From positions 12,696,928 through 12,760,927 of the forward strand of contig JAJEKV010000031.1 of NCBI GenBank assembly GCA_021234155.1: 64,000 bases of DNA, read 5' to 3'. A program made the translations under genes and the position numbers. Under the pieces are notes generated by a model. That model saw only the letters and a program-made list of their open reading frames with translations. It was not told the DNA's origin and did not search any database. Positions 11,324-23,911 of this stretch are shown piece after piece. Each line of letters opens with the position of its first letter. Position 1 is the first letter of the stretch. This DNA comes from Isoetes taiwanensis. Taxonomy: Eukaryota > Streptophyta > Lycopodiopsida > Isoetales > Isoetaceae.

Positions 11324-13480
11324 AAATCTTGAATTTTGGGACTCGGACTGAAAATGGCAGTCAGTGTATTGCACCTTCAAGTTGCCCTTCTTGTGTCTCC
11401 CAATGGGCTCCCAATATTGAATTTGGAATCCAGGACGCAACTCCTCTCCATCAGGCATAGTGGTGGTTACATCAGAGAGTGCCACCCCTAACCATATTGG
11501 ACAGTCTTCATCATCAGGCCTTACTAGCACAAAGTATCCTTCCTTGATGTCCTCAAAGGGATCCCACTCAGGAAGATCAAACCACTTCGGCTTTGAGGCC
11601 TTACTTCCCACAAACCACTTGGAACCCTTGTTGGGACCCAAGTGAGCATTCTTAGACGTGCTTGCACCTTGAGAACCCTCCCATCTTGACTGCGGCAAGA
11701 ACCCGTCTCTTAGCTCCCTCCCACATCCCACGTTTCGGGTTCCAAGCATGTCACAACTTTCTCCCAGTACTTGATTAGGGAGTCCATTTGATTTTTCTTA
11801 AGAGTGGAAGTGTGCTTTCCATTTCGAACATCATCCCAGTGTGTTATGTAATCCTTGATGCCCTTCATCAATTGGCTAGAGTCTTTGACTGTCTTGAAGG
11901 GAGGTAGTGGTTTTGGCTGCCCTTTAGGAATGAGAACTTCACCGTGAAAGCACTTTGCCACAACTTCGATACCTTGTACAGGCATCCACAACTTGTCACC
12001 TGGTCTCCACTTATATTACATGATTGGTATTCCATCCCTAACCCAAAACTTGAACTGAAGTGGCTTTGTGTGTCTGTCAACTGGTCCTTACCATCTAGCA
12101 AGTATCCTTCTACAAATGATTTCCAATGCGCAACCTCATCCATCAAGAAAGCCATTGGGTTGGGGTCAATGCGGCTCTCAAACACATCCATTAGTTCAGG
12201 GGAGAGTGGTCACGTTTTCTCTCTTGAGCTTGGTGGAGAAAGTTCCAAAGAATCCATCTATATCATCATCGTATGCCCAACCATCATGAATCCCACTTTC
12301 ACAACTTTGAATACTCCCACTTGTCAAGTATGACATTGCCCCAAACATCCATCTATTCTTGTTTTCTTTTCCAAGGTTGTCCAACTCGAACACATAGCTC
12401 CTCGGCGTTGATTTCTCAAGTAAGGGGAAATCATCCCAAGTCCTCCTTGATTCATTAGACACCTTGGATGTGAGCTTTTTTATCTGCCTTTGGTAACAAA
12501 GCGGTTGATCATCCATCAAAGCCTCAAAATGGGTGTTGAAGGGGAATACCTCCTCCCTTCTATCGATCCTTTCTCTAGTGTTCTCGGGCACTTGAAAATA
12601 GAGCTCACATGGAAGTTTGGATCATCTCTCCATAGATCAAGCACAAAATGACCATATGTTCAGTTCCATGACCATGTGTTAATACACCACCGGACTTACT
12701 TTCATCAAAAAGCGTTTTGACAACGCTTTGGGTAAAGGATCTAGCTTTGGCAAGAAAGTCTTGTGTTGGTCCATCTTATCATGAATTATACACAAAAATT
12801 TGTCAGTTTGCATCTCGAGAAAATGTTCTCCACTTTGCCAATACAACTGTCTACATGATATTTGGTCCCTTTGGTGATCACGCAAATTGCTCCCTAATTG
12901 CCATTCTTTCTTTCTCTATTGCGGTTGATGCAAGTGTATCCTTGAGTTGAATGCAAGTGTTGCACTTTGAGAATGGCATGTGTTGTAGGACACTCGCGTC
13001 CAGAAGTGAGTGCTCCATAACTTCTTGAAATGTGATTGAGAAAGAGGCCTACCTCCAAGTAGTTTCTAGGATGGAGTTGACCTCCTTAAGGCACTCCTTC
13101 GGATATAGTGTTGTGGCAACACTCTCTTTGCACCACTCGCACACGCAGGTGCTCGTTCACCCTCGACTTGTGAGGCATAGATTGAGACATGTATCTCACA
13201 AAGCTCGAAGAAGACCGCAATGGCCTTTAGAGTATTTGCTCTAGGTTTCAAAGTGAGTGCATTACCATGTTGGAACAAAGTGTGCCCTTTTCTAACCTTG
13301 CTCCCGAAGATCTGTAAAATGAAGACTTGCTCACCCCAAGAATCCATCTCAATGCTCTCATACATACCTTCATGCCCCTCAATTGATATAGTAGCCGCCC
13401 TGTGTTTTTCATCATATTTTGGAATTCCTACACAAGGAGTAAATGAAATTAATCCTATCTTTTTGAAGCTGTCCAATGTA
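11312..13480 (-). pseudogene. Decayed DNA transposase
   Basis: Read on the minus strand from about 13476 to 11312, family motifs appear in order but in shifting frames: HDKMDQHKT followed by LPKLDP (about 12800), then GVLTHGHG and HFVLDLWRDDPNF about 35-60 codons later, then a C-terminal block with YWEKVVTCLEP, PKWFDLPEWDP, GYFVLVRPDDEDCPIWLG and FQIQYWEP. I recall this order (D-K-M-D-Q, T-H-G-H-G, then an RP-D-E-D-C-W-LG block) from a class of transposon proteins common in seedless plants. The D residues of the first block may be catalytic; that is inference. Several frameshifts and stops show that it is not functional. Confidence 0.7.
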
Positions 13481-13795
13481 TTGGGACCTTATCCGCACGA
13501 GGTCATCCACATTGTATCTTGCCTTTGTGCAATCTAGGTTGCAACACTCTTGTCCCCTAATTGCCTCCGAGGTTTTCTTTGGTTGGTACCATACTTTCCA
13601 TCCTTTCTAAATATTTGTCACTTCTAGGCCTCTTGGGCACCTTTGGCTGCCTTTTATGAAAGACATAAGCGTCTCTTCCTTGTGATCAAAGGATGCTCAT
13701 CGACCACCAAATCTTCCACATGGCCTTGGGTGGGCCTTGGGGTGTGTAGTTCGAGAGGGCAATCTAGAGTATCACCATTCTTGTGTGTAATATAC

Positions 13796-14188
13796 CTAAT
13801 TGGCCATCTCAAGCTGAGCTTGGGACTCCAGCAGCCCTGAGCACACAATGCAATCACTAGAGCTTCCCTGGGACATGATTGTATCAACTTCGATAAGAAG
13901 CTTCACAATGCCAACTCCAAGATGTTCATCTCCCAGCCTCTCATCATTCACACTATCAAATGGATCAACTGCAGTTATTATGCCCTCTGCAAATAGATGC
14001 GGTTTGCAAGGGTGCAACAAAAGGCAACCCATCTTCCTCCATTGGAGCCTAGGGCAATGGCCTCCTTTGGACTTCCCTGGCTCTATTTTACTCATCTCAC
14101 ATGTTCCCTGAATGAAAAAGCTCACATTAAAACCATATAGCCCCAAACACCACAAATATGACCATATGAACCATATAAAACCATACAA
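13796..14188 (-). pseudogene. Transposon protein upstream fragment
   Basis: A minus-strand open frame whose latter part reads FAEGIITAVDPFDSVNDERLG and continues LGVGIVKLLIEVDTI. This resembles a small domain seen in plant transposon proteins, with an AEG...DP...LG pattern followed by a hydrophobic strand. It lies upstream of the transposase fragments on the same strand and is probably part of the same ancient gene. No catalytic residues can be assigned. Confidence 0.45.
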
Positions 14189-14410
14189 ACATATTAAATA
14201 TAATCATATTAAATCATACAACCATATTAACTAAAATCATACAACCATATTAACTAAAATCATATAACCATATTAAAGCATACAACCACACTCATTCTAA
14301 ACCATATGTAAACATTGTAACCATATATAACCATTGAAACTATTCAACCATTGAAACCTTATTAAATACATAAGATAACATATATAAACATATAACCTAC
14401 CCTTTCATAT
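14113..14410. repeat. AT-rich minisatellite
   Basis: Degenerate tandem repeats built around ACCATATTAA and AAATCATACAACCATATTAA, 10-22 bp per unit, fill about 300 bp. No coding sequence is seen. Confidence 0.75.
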
Positions 14411-14419
14411 CTTGTCATG

Positions 14420-17400
14420 GTTGCGTGGCCTCTTGGGAGGCTGAAACCGTGGCCATGTCAAGATCCGCGACCGCCGCGTCCATGGAGGGCATGGCCCCAC
14501 GCGTGACAATGGTTTTATTATTGCACTTTACGAGGTTCGAGGGTGCGGCCAATTGCTTGCACCCTCTTCCTCTCCCCCCCGACCATTCTTCCTCCCCTGT
14601 TTTCTCTGATCACTCTTCCTCCCCTGTTTCCTTAGGCGCCCGCTTTACCGATCAGGCGATCGATCGATTCTTGCGATTCCAAGGCCATCTTATGACAAAG
14701 GCTTGGTCGTGGATCGGGGCGGCTTCAAATTGGGGTTCTCGTTGATTCATTGTTCGGATTGAGGCGTTTCACCGAGAAGAAAGTGAGGCCCTTTTAGTCT
14801 TTGCTTTTTTAGTTTTACAGAAGTCCTTTAGTGCATTTTTACTTATATTACGTTGTTAGAGGCTCTTATTAATCCCCGATACAATTTACGGCCGACAAAT
14901 CCTTATTCACGCTTTGCCAACATGGGGCGAACTTCGGAAGCCTCCTCCTCATCCAAGCAAATCTTCGGGTATGTTTTGTAATATCATACCCTTTTTAATC
15001 TCATTTCTCTCTTGTTCTCCCTTTGTTCTCATCTTTGTTCTCCATTGTTCTCTGTTTTCTCATTAATCTCATTAATCTTTGTATTGTTTTTTTTTTTGTT
15101 ATCTTTTTCTTGCTTGTGGTTGAGTTGAATACATTGTACAGGCACAAGTGAGAATAGTGGTTAGAGTAGTAGCAAGCATAGAGATAGAAATCATCGGAGA
15201 CCGGGTGTTAGGAAGTAAGATATTGCAGAGCATTAAGAGAACATAACTAGGAATGTCTTTCTCCGGCCAAGAACTAAGAATAGGAATTGCTTTACTGAGA
15301 ATCTCCATTTCTAACTCACGGCAAATCCGCTGCGGGGAGACATGCGAGAAGGGAGTGGCGAGTTGAGAAGAATTCTTGACTTAAGCGATCCGGGGAAGTC
15401 TGAGGCCTTCTTCGACTCGCGGTCGAGAACTTCGACTTCCTTGGCGAAAGAGGAGTCATACACTACACGTTGTTGGCGGGTTGAGGGATTCTCGACATTA
15501 CCCGCGACTACCCAATGTCTTCACATTCTTTAGAACCCTGTGCAGCCTTCTGGTTCGTGGTGAGAATGTGATACTGCCAATGGCCCTTTGTGCGTCGCCG
15601 GTGCCTCCACCCGATCAAGCCACTCCTTGAACCATGCTCATGAATATTGCGAAGAGGGCGGCTCCGGCGGGTGGAGGCCCCTCGGCGGCAACCAGCGAAG
15701 ATTGCTGGCAGCTTTCTCGACTTCATTGGTGAAAGCGAGCTCTAGTGCACTCTAGAGCTGGCTATGACGATCTTAACCCTCTCCTTCTATCTTCTCGGAC
15801 ATTGCGAGAAGGGAAGTGGTTTTGTCTCTGCGAATAACCTATGACAATTCCTCATTATTATTAATTAGCGGTGGCCTCTACCCAATCAAAGGCCGTCTCC
15901 TTGAACCATCTTAGCTTGAATATTGCGAAGGGGATGGGCTCGATTAGTGGAGGAACCCGGCGACTAACCTGAAGGTCTTGGCGCTTTCTCGAGGCTGGAG
16001 TGAGAAAATGGCCAGCTTAATACACTCTTCTTGGCCTGGCGAGGCGGTCTTAACAACTCTCCTTCTATCTTCCTCCGGACATTGCGAAGGAAGTTGTTTT
16101 ATTTGTCTACGCCAACTCTTAGCAGCCACCGGGAAACCCGCAGAGCTTCTTTGTATGCATTCTCGGCTCAAGGAGTCGGGGATGCCTTTACCCAACCCGG
16201 CACTCCATGTGTACCATCCGGAGTTCGATGGCTAAGGCATTCTCGACTTGCATGGTGAGAATGTAGACACGGAAAACCAACGATTCGCATTCTCGACTTC
16301 GCTAGTCGAGAATCCTCTAACCGACCAATTCTCTGTGTGGTCGCTAGCGATGGCCTCTGCAGTCCACGACCACCTGCGCACATGGAAACCATAGAGTTTT
16401 TGGCATGCGCATTCGCCGCCAGCGGTGGGAATGCCTTAACCAACAGAAGCACTCCGTGTGTACTAACCGAGTTACGGATGGCAAAGGCATTCTCGACTTT
16501 GCGGTCGATGTGCAAAGCGATAACGATCGCATTCTCGACTTCGCAAGTCGAGAATCCTTAAGCCGACCAATTCTCCACGTGGTGTGGTCTACAACTAACC
16601 CAGTGGAAACCACGAGAGAGGAAGCCAAGGCTTGCATTCTCTACAACTTTTGCAGACTTTGTATTCTCCTCGTTTTTAGTCCCAAGTGCCTCTAGCACAT
16701 GCGAGCCACTCTCCTTCGAACCATCTTCCTCGAATATTGCGAAGAGGAGTGGTTGGACCGGGCTGGAAAACCTCCGACTAACTACAAGAGGATGCATTTA
16801 AACCGCATCTCACGGGCCTTAGACCTAGCCTCGATCTATGCACAACATTCCAAGAACGGACCATGAAAAAGACACCTAAAGCGAACTGTTCATTAACCCC
16901 CGATCCATTGTTTTCCTTGCGAGGCATCTCGACCCGGAGAGTAAATCATCTCTCTAAGCTGAAAAATCTTTGGACAAGGAAAGCGATGAATCCGTCGAGC
17001 TTATCGGCGGTTCCATTATTTAAACACGGGCGGCATGTTCTACAAGCCGAAATAACATAGGCATCTCACGAAACTCACCTCTTCACGCAGTAATTCCTTG
17101 GGCCCTTTGTATCGCGGATCCCGCAGCCTCACCTAGAGTGTTTGCTTCTTTCGGCCGGTCTCTTCAAGAGTGTATTAGCATCTAATACTTGTATCAACTG
17201 CGATTCTCAAGCAGTATCCTCGTTCCATGGCGCTTGATGTAGAGTTCCCGTGTCGGCGGCTCCTCTCCGCTTCCTACCTTAGCTCGTGTTCATCGATCAA
17301 ATCAAGCGCTTGCAATGGGACGGTCGGGAAAAACACACATATGCAAATTTGTTAGCGACTTACCTTCGCCGGGCGCCATTCCTAAGTAAACTACGGTCGA

Positions 17401-18130
17401 TGCTCCCCTCCGTCGAGGTCCCCAATGCCGCAGGGAAGATAAACCACGCTCCGCTCACTTAGTCCCTTGATGTGATTAAATTTCGAAATAGTGTTTGGGC
17501 GGGCTAAAGCCCCGCAGGTCTTTGTTTTAGCCCGCTTTTTTTTTCATAAATGATTGCATGTCCTTAAGTTCAAACTAAAGAACACGCTTAGATCTTTTTT
17601 TACATGCGGTCCTAAAACTCACAACCCGGAGGAAACTTAATTCTGAGAGAGGGTCCAAAGAGGATGAGGCGCGATACGCATTATGACTCCGTCAAGAAGC
17701 GGGCCGGAGGGGATGCTTCTACCGGTTAAAGAAGAAGAAGAAGACAAACACCCCGGGTGAGCTCGAGGTTTTTCTTTTGTCGAGAATACCTTAACCGATC
17801 CATCCTTTCTTCTTTTGCAGCATTCACCTCGGACTCACCGGGTGATCAGCGGCGAACTCCATTCTTCGTCATCGAGGGACCGGAGGCGAGAGCTTCTTGA
17901 AGCGCCAGATTCTTGGTGGTATGTCGAGGTATCGACAAGTGGGAAGGAGAAAGATCTATTTCTACACCAAAGGGACAAGAAGAGCTCAGGAGACAAGTAC
18001 AAGAAAATCGGTGTTGTGCTCTCCGTCTCTGCTTGAATCTGAAGCATTTAACACTACATGTCGGGGACTGCGTAAGAGTAAGTTCTATCGCACCAAAAAA
18101 TTAGCGGTTTCAAATTATTCTCTCACTCTT
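14420..18130. other. Transposon middle section, unassigned
   Basis: Short, broken open frames on both strands; none is recognised. The stretch 15350-16800 repeats phrases such as ATTGCGAAG and several ATTCTCGACTT...AAGTCGAGAAT inverted repeats (for example about 16288-16314 and 16530-16556). A hairpin at about 17498-17539 pairs GCGGGCTAAA with TTTAGCCCGC and is followed by nine Ts. It looks like decayed internal transposon DNA. Confidence 0.5.
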
Positions 18131-18132
18131 CC

Positions 18133-21100
18133 ATGAGCAAGGCTAAGGGCAATCGAAAAAAGGCCGGCGCTTTAAATTGTCAGAACCTTGGGTGGAAGGA
18201 TCCGGAAGGGATGAAGGAGGCCGGAACCCTAACATCCGGGGAGCTTGGTATGGAGATTTCCATAGTCGAGGGAAAAAGCTATTTCAATGGGGGAGCTTCA
18301 CTTCTTTTGTCTTGAAGGCTCTACAACACTCTGGCTGGGGAATGAAGTTGTGGTTCATACACAAAAAGTCCACCAAAAACAAAGATGTGGAAGATGACAC
18401 CACACGGGAGGAATCGGATGAGGAAGGAGACGAAGATATGGTCGACTCTCCAATAATGGATCGGATGATCGATCAGGATTTCACAAAGAGGGGCATTAAA
18501 ATGGAGCGGCTAGCGGTAGATATCCGTTGGGAATATCACACAAGGCCGCTTCTTTGGACATTAGACGGTTGAAGGTTTGCACGGGAGATGCGTCTTGTTC
18601 AACCACGGGGAATTTAATCCAAAGACACATCTTTGGAGACCGAACGATGGTGCGACATCCGTTGTAGATCCAACGCCCGGATGTCATACCTTTTAGCGAT
18701 CGACAGTGAGTTGTTTGGAAGTCCGAGGAAGATCGAAGGAAAAGACGTCCGGTTCAGGTTGTAGGCGGTCAAGATTCGGTGAGGGCGGCTCAAGTATTGC
18801 GGGCCGGAGAAAGGAGGTGCCACAAAGGATCAAGGATAGATATGCCAAGAGAGAGTGCAGAGTTCTTTCTACGGAGACGCCAAGAACCGAACCGCCAAAG
18901 ATTAGCCATCGCGAACACAATAGCGGCGAGTGCCATTACGTGAAGGTAATTAACTCTCACAGATCTTTCCATTCGACTCGCGAAAGTCGAAAGCCATACC
19001 ATCCTAACATTTGCCGATTATCATCGGGTTTTCGACTCATGAGTCGAAAACCCAGAGAAGTAAAAGAAAATTAGACATTCAAGGGACTTTTCGACTTCGC
19101 GAGTCGAAAGCCCTACCATCCTAACATTTGCCGATTATCACTAGGGTTTCGACGCGAGTCGAAAGCCGTGGTAACACGTGAAAAATTTGAGGATGTAGAG
19201 CTTTTCGAAGGAAGTCGAGAAAACCCAGAGAAGTAAAAAGAAAATTAGACATTCAGGGACTTTCTCGACTCATGAGTCGAGAAAACCCGGCTACTATTTT
19301 ATCATTTTATTCAGGGTGTTTGTAGATACTTTCATGCTCGACATTGGTACATTGATCGAATGCGACCCTTATCCGACCAGATCATACACGCTAGGCAACA
19401 AATTGGAAAGCATTGGGTTGTCCTCGGCTGACCTAAAAGGAAACGGGGCTCCCCGGATAAGTGGAAGACCTTTGAGAAACTATGCGGATATGTTCTCTGG
19501 CTGGAGGGACAGGAAGATGATGAGGGAGAGGAAGAAGAGGAGAAGAAGAAGAGAACACCAAGGAAAGGCGGGGAGTCTCTCTGAGACCAATATGACCTCA
19601 TTCTTAGCACCGAAGGCCCGGGGAGAAATGGACCGAGATATGGGCTAAATGGACAAGAGGCAAGTCAAGGGGCGGCAATGGAGAATTTCCAAGCAGGCGG
19701 ACCCCAAGTTGTTTGACAAGCGGTTCATGAAGAGGATCTGAGGGCCTCACGGACAAAGAAACGCTTGAACTACAAGGCAAAATCTTGGATGGAACAATCA
19801 CGCTAAGGAAGACCGGGAGTTCTAAAATGCGGGACGAAAGGATTATGCCACGTGCCTAAAGCGACGGCGTGCGTTAGAAGAAGGCATCACGGAGTTACGC
19901 AGCGTTGCATCTAATGAATACCATGATTTTGATTATTACAAGGAAAAGGCTGCCCTTGATGAGGAAGACATGAAGGAATTGAACCGTCTATGTCAACCCT
20001 ACATCAACACCAAGCTGAAGCGTAGCGTCAAAACCCTTCCTTTCCACTGAGCGTGCTATGGCAATTCGAAGAGGAAGCTTGGATTGGGGTGGTCCCATTT
20101 AAAGGCGCACGATAGCTCCCCATTTCGGTTACTTTGGGACACAAGGGATTTGGTGGTGCGAGGCGGCACTGGACCCGTGGCACTATTTGCCATCAATATG
20201 ATCGAAGACCCCACCCCTTTTTTATGACAAAGCTGACATAGAGCAGTGGTACAAGGCGTGTTCGGACATGACCGACTGGATACTTTCGGTTTCCTTGTCT
20301 TTTGCATCTTAGGGCAATCGGACAAACTTCTTTGTCTCCCAATGGGCAGCGATATTAACTTCACCAACAAGATCATGCACTCCATATCTGAACTTGATCA
20401 TGAGTGCGGACTTGGCTTGCCGAAGGCACCAAGCTTTGCCAACATAGTTTTGGTTTTGATTTCAAGATCGTGATTCGACACGGATAAGTGGTGGTCTAGC
20501 GAGCATCATTATCTCGACAAGTTCATGATCTCTCAAGAGCGAGATGGAACCACGGAAGAGGGCAGGTTTATGGAGGATGTTCCATCGATGGACAAGGTCA
20601 AGCAAAGATGGTGCGACCGGTCCTATACATAGAATTCCTATCCGGCCAAGAGTTATCAAGTACTTCATAACCAACTTGGTGGAGGAAGATCAAATTGTAT
20701 CGAGTGGTACATGAATGGCCTGTTCTCTCGGGGGGCTATCTTTGTTTGGAATGAAACCTATATCCGTGGTTGGAAATAAGGACATGGTTGAAACCATTCA
20801 GTCATACTGGATCTGCTTCATGAGCATTTCAAGGGAGGAAGCCAAATGGAAGCGATAAAGGCGGCGAGGGCGAGGGAGACAAAGCGTGAGGAGGCGAGAA
20901 TGTGAAGGTTTGGACGAGAATCTTTGCCGAAAACATTATTGAAAACCTGAGATTGAGGTGAGTTTACTTTGCTCTATCGGTGTTTCTCGACTTCGCGAGT
21001 CGAGAAAGCGTTCCTTTCAATACCTTTTCTTTTCATTCTCGACTTCCGAAGTCGAGAAAACTCGTTCCTTTTCGGCCGGATGTCATCATTTCGTGGAATT

Positions 21101-21680
21101 GCGTGTCAAAGACTCGGATCATTGTCATTGGAAAGCATCGGTTCACTTCACGAGGAGGAGAATGCACTTCCCAAAGACAATCGAGGCGAGACAACGCTAA
21201 CAACGAAAGGACCGGAGAAGATAATGATCCCATTTGGATCGATGAACCGGAAATATGGGTGAGCCAAACTCAAGCTGGGATCCATTTGGTCCCACCAAGC
21301 TTGTAATATTTGGCGTCAATGGAGTATTAGCTGCGGTATACCACGACAAAGACGCGTCCCGAGATTAACACCTCGCGGATCCCAATCAAGGCAGAGCATA
21401 AAATAGTGTATCAGAGGCCTAGAGCTAAGGAAATTATTGAATGGTGCACGGGCGGGGATTGAAGTGGGCATATGGTCTTGTATGGCAAAGAAAAATATTG
21501 TCTTGGTGTTCTCGGCATTTTTCAGTTTTGAAGTTCAAGTTCGTTTTGGGGAAGCGAAAGGGTCGAGCATGTGAAGGACCTCGATCCGACCATCACAAAG
21601 GGAAGCCTATAATGGTGAAAAAGGGCGGCGTTTATGAGCAATTCGGGACTATGGCAAACACAACCGCGGCCCGATCATAG
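18133..21680 (+). pseudogene. Decayed second transposon module
   Basis: Plus-strand open stretches in changing frames between about 18130 and 21680 share codon-like composition: an acidic run near 18390-18440, KE-rich segments near 19500-19560 and GRFMEDVPSMDKVKQRW near 20560. I cannot match them to a known domain. Palindromes of the CTCGACT...AGTCGAG type interrupt the frames. The position opposite the minus-strand transposase suggests a second, divergently oriented protein of the transposon, now broken. Confidence 0.35.
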
Positions 21681-23090
21681 GCGACTCCGCCTACAAGTGC
21701 TATCATAGCAGCGCAAAATACAATCATTGCTAAGCCATATCGACTGAAGAATATGAGGCGGATAGGTGGTTGTCGCCGGACTCTGTCTGTCTTTGGCGGA
21801 ATCCTCTTTGCCATTCTTGTCGCCGGATATGCTTACGAACTATCCGAGCCTCACGGAACCCGATCCGGAGAGCAAGCCGATCATGAAAGCTATGGACGAC
21901 AAATACTTTGGTGAACAAGAAGAGTGACCCCCGCTTTCGGATAGTCAAATTGTGTGAATATTGTAATCGAGCGTGAACACATGTATTGACCATTTTGTAA
22001 TGAATATACTTGTATATTGAGTTTTGATGCCTTTTCGACTCACAGTCGAGAAAGGCATGCTTGTGTTGATGAAACCATTTGTATGTTTGATTTGTGTATT
22101 TGGATGCAGCCACCATTTATTATGATAATGCTTGTACATTGGGTTTCTGGGCCTTTCTCGATTTCGCGAGTCGAGAAAGGCATCCGGTTGTCTCGTTGAC
22201 AAAAGCATTTCTATGCTTCCGTGTGTGATTGGATGCAACCATATTCTAATGAGAATGGTTGTACTTTGACTTTTATGGGCCTTTCTCGACTCGCGAGTCG
22301 AGAAAGACACTACTTCCCACGTAATTGGATGCAATTGTATGGAATGAATGTTCTCCGTTGTAATTTGATTTCAACATTCTTTTCTTCGTTTTGACTAATA
22401 GCACCGTGATTGTTAATCATACTCTCCTTGCTCCGTGTGGTTTAGGCATGGATCCGACACAGGCCGACAGATCCCGCTCGGGCATCAGAGAGACCGCTCC
22501 CAGCGACCACAGATCCAGCTCAAAGGCGGAAGAAATACGGATTACAGCACGGATCCGGTCCACGCTACACTCTTGCCCGGCCTTTGGGACAAGGTTGCTC
22601 GTGAATTCAGACAAAGCTCGCTACACCCTGGGGATAAAGAACAGGAGAAGAACAAACAGAAAGTCCAGGAAGCTCAAAGCATCTTGCAAGCATTGCATAG
22701 CATCCACGGAGGTTGGGGAAGGAGCATATTCGATGAAAGGTGCGGGGGGAGGCGAGTGGAGAAGTTGGTGGACAGGTGTCGGCCGGTAGCTCGAGAGGCA
22801 CCTCCGCGTGAGGCATTTCACACTCTTGAGTTGCCCCCAAGGCTTCTGGCGGCATGAAGAAGCCCCTTAAGTTAATCCCCCGAGGTGGACCACCTACCAA
22901 GATGATGTAATCAGTAGTGACGACAAGACCACCATGGTCTCTGCGTCCAGATGTAAAATACATTGTATATCTGTTCAATTTATTAATAAAAATTCTTTTT
23001 CAACTAGATCTTTGGTTTTAAACTTTAATGAATTTCCTTTGTTTCAGGTTGCATTGTTTTGTTCTCGACTTCGCGAACCGGGGAAAACTG
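18970..23090. repeat. Dispersed CTCGACT/AGTCGAG palindromes
   Basis: At least eleven short inverted repeats with core CGACTYGCGAGTCG, often extended by TTT/AAA. They lie at about 18975, 19026, 19086, 19146, 19261, 20986, 21037, 22033, 22155, 22281 and 23062, some with CATG or CCGAAG centres. Related ones lie at 15410-16560. They recur only inside the 11.9 kb element, as expected of transposase-binding sites or of a small parasitic palindrome. Confidence 0.75.
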
Positions 23091-23206
23091 CTAAACAAAG
23101 CTTCGGATTGAGTTTTATTCAAAAAATTGGAATTAAGGATAGTTTTGGTCGGGGTGCTACTTTTTATGTAAATTAAGGGTTCAGAAAAAAAATGGGAATG
23201 GAATGA

Positions 23207-23232
23207 GTCCCACTTTAATTAAATATCGACTT
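23207..23232 (-). repeat. Right terminal inverted repeat
   Basis: GTCCCACTTTAATTAAATAT followed by CGACTT is the complement of the left end. The element stops at 23232, directly before the AACA duplication. Confidence 0.88.
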
Positions 23233-23911
23233 AACATCATTCTATCGGCGTTATCCCGAGTTGAAGAGGAATGTTGTGCAGCCTAATGCTGAGTAGAGAC
23301 AAGTGCAGTTGGATGGTCAGCTTGCAGTTTCACATTCAGTTCCAATTCCCCTTCCACACCCAGACCCAGTCCCAAATCTAGCTCTTGATCTAGTTCTAGT
23401 TCGATCTTCTTAATGTTGCAAAGACCTTGGGCCCGGACCGCTTGCTTTCGATCTTGGATTCAAACTTGAGCTCTCTGGTTCTACCTCGGTTTGTCTTTGT
23501 GTCTTGATGTGCCTCCTATTTTAGATCACGCTCTTGATGTAGTTCTTTGTCTCGATCCGGAGTGTGCACCTTCTTTTGTCCAAATTCCTGTTCCAGTTCA
23601 TACTTCAATTTCTACCCCTGCTCTTGTTCCTCCTCCGGTTACGTAGTATGCTCATCCACGGGTTTCTATCCATGACCTAGACTCGACCTTGTCTTTGCAC
23701 CCTTCCAATCTTATTTCGATATCAACTCGGTCTGCGCTTATATTTCATATTTTACCCCCTGCATTAAACCTTACTTTATGTCTAGATCTCATGTTAGACA
23801 AAGATCTTCATATTGATTCAACTCATAAACTTTATTGGATGTTTGATCTGGGCGAAGAATACTATGTCGCAACCATCATTGAGGGGAAGACATCATCATT
23901 TGGAGGGATAG
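23233..23911 (+). mobile_element. 3' part of the split retroelement interior
   Basis: Resumes the retroelement interior after the transposon, beginning AACATCATTC. It reads through a proline/leucine-rich conceptual segment comparable to copy C at 32300-32730, then a 75-codon open frame (23689-23916) ending GKTSSFGGIV just at the 3' LTR. An in-frame stop separates it from the gag-like start. Confidence 0.75.

Larger units (their letters stand above)
11299..23232. mobile_element. 11.9 kb TIR DNA transposon
   Basis: Inserted in the LTR element between GATTGCAACA and AACATCATTC; copies A and C show the empty site GATTGCAACATCATTC. The inserted DNA is flanked by the 4 bp duplication AACA (11295-11298 and 23233-23236). 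Its ends are inverted repeats of about 26 bp, AAGTC(G)ATATTTAATTAA followed by AGTGGGAC, differing by one missing G on the left. The left third carries a minus-strand decayed transposase. The middle and right carry fragmentary frames and many CTCGACTYGCGAGTCGAG palindromes. The 4 bp duplication and the non-CACTA ends do not fit CACTA elements. Superfamily assignment is uncertain. Confidence 0.85.

Noticed and set aside
17498-17548. Bacterial-type terminator hairpin with T run
   Set aside because: The window is eukaryotic, and the hairpin sits in decayed transposon DNA with no gene upstream. The similarity is fortuitous.
11299-23232. CACTA (CMC) transposon
   Set aside because: The ends do not begin CACTA/CACTG and the duplication is 4 bp rather than 3 bp, although the large size and repeated subterminal motifs are reminiscent.
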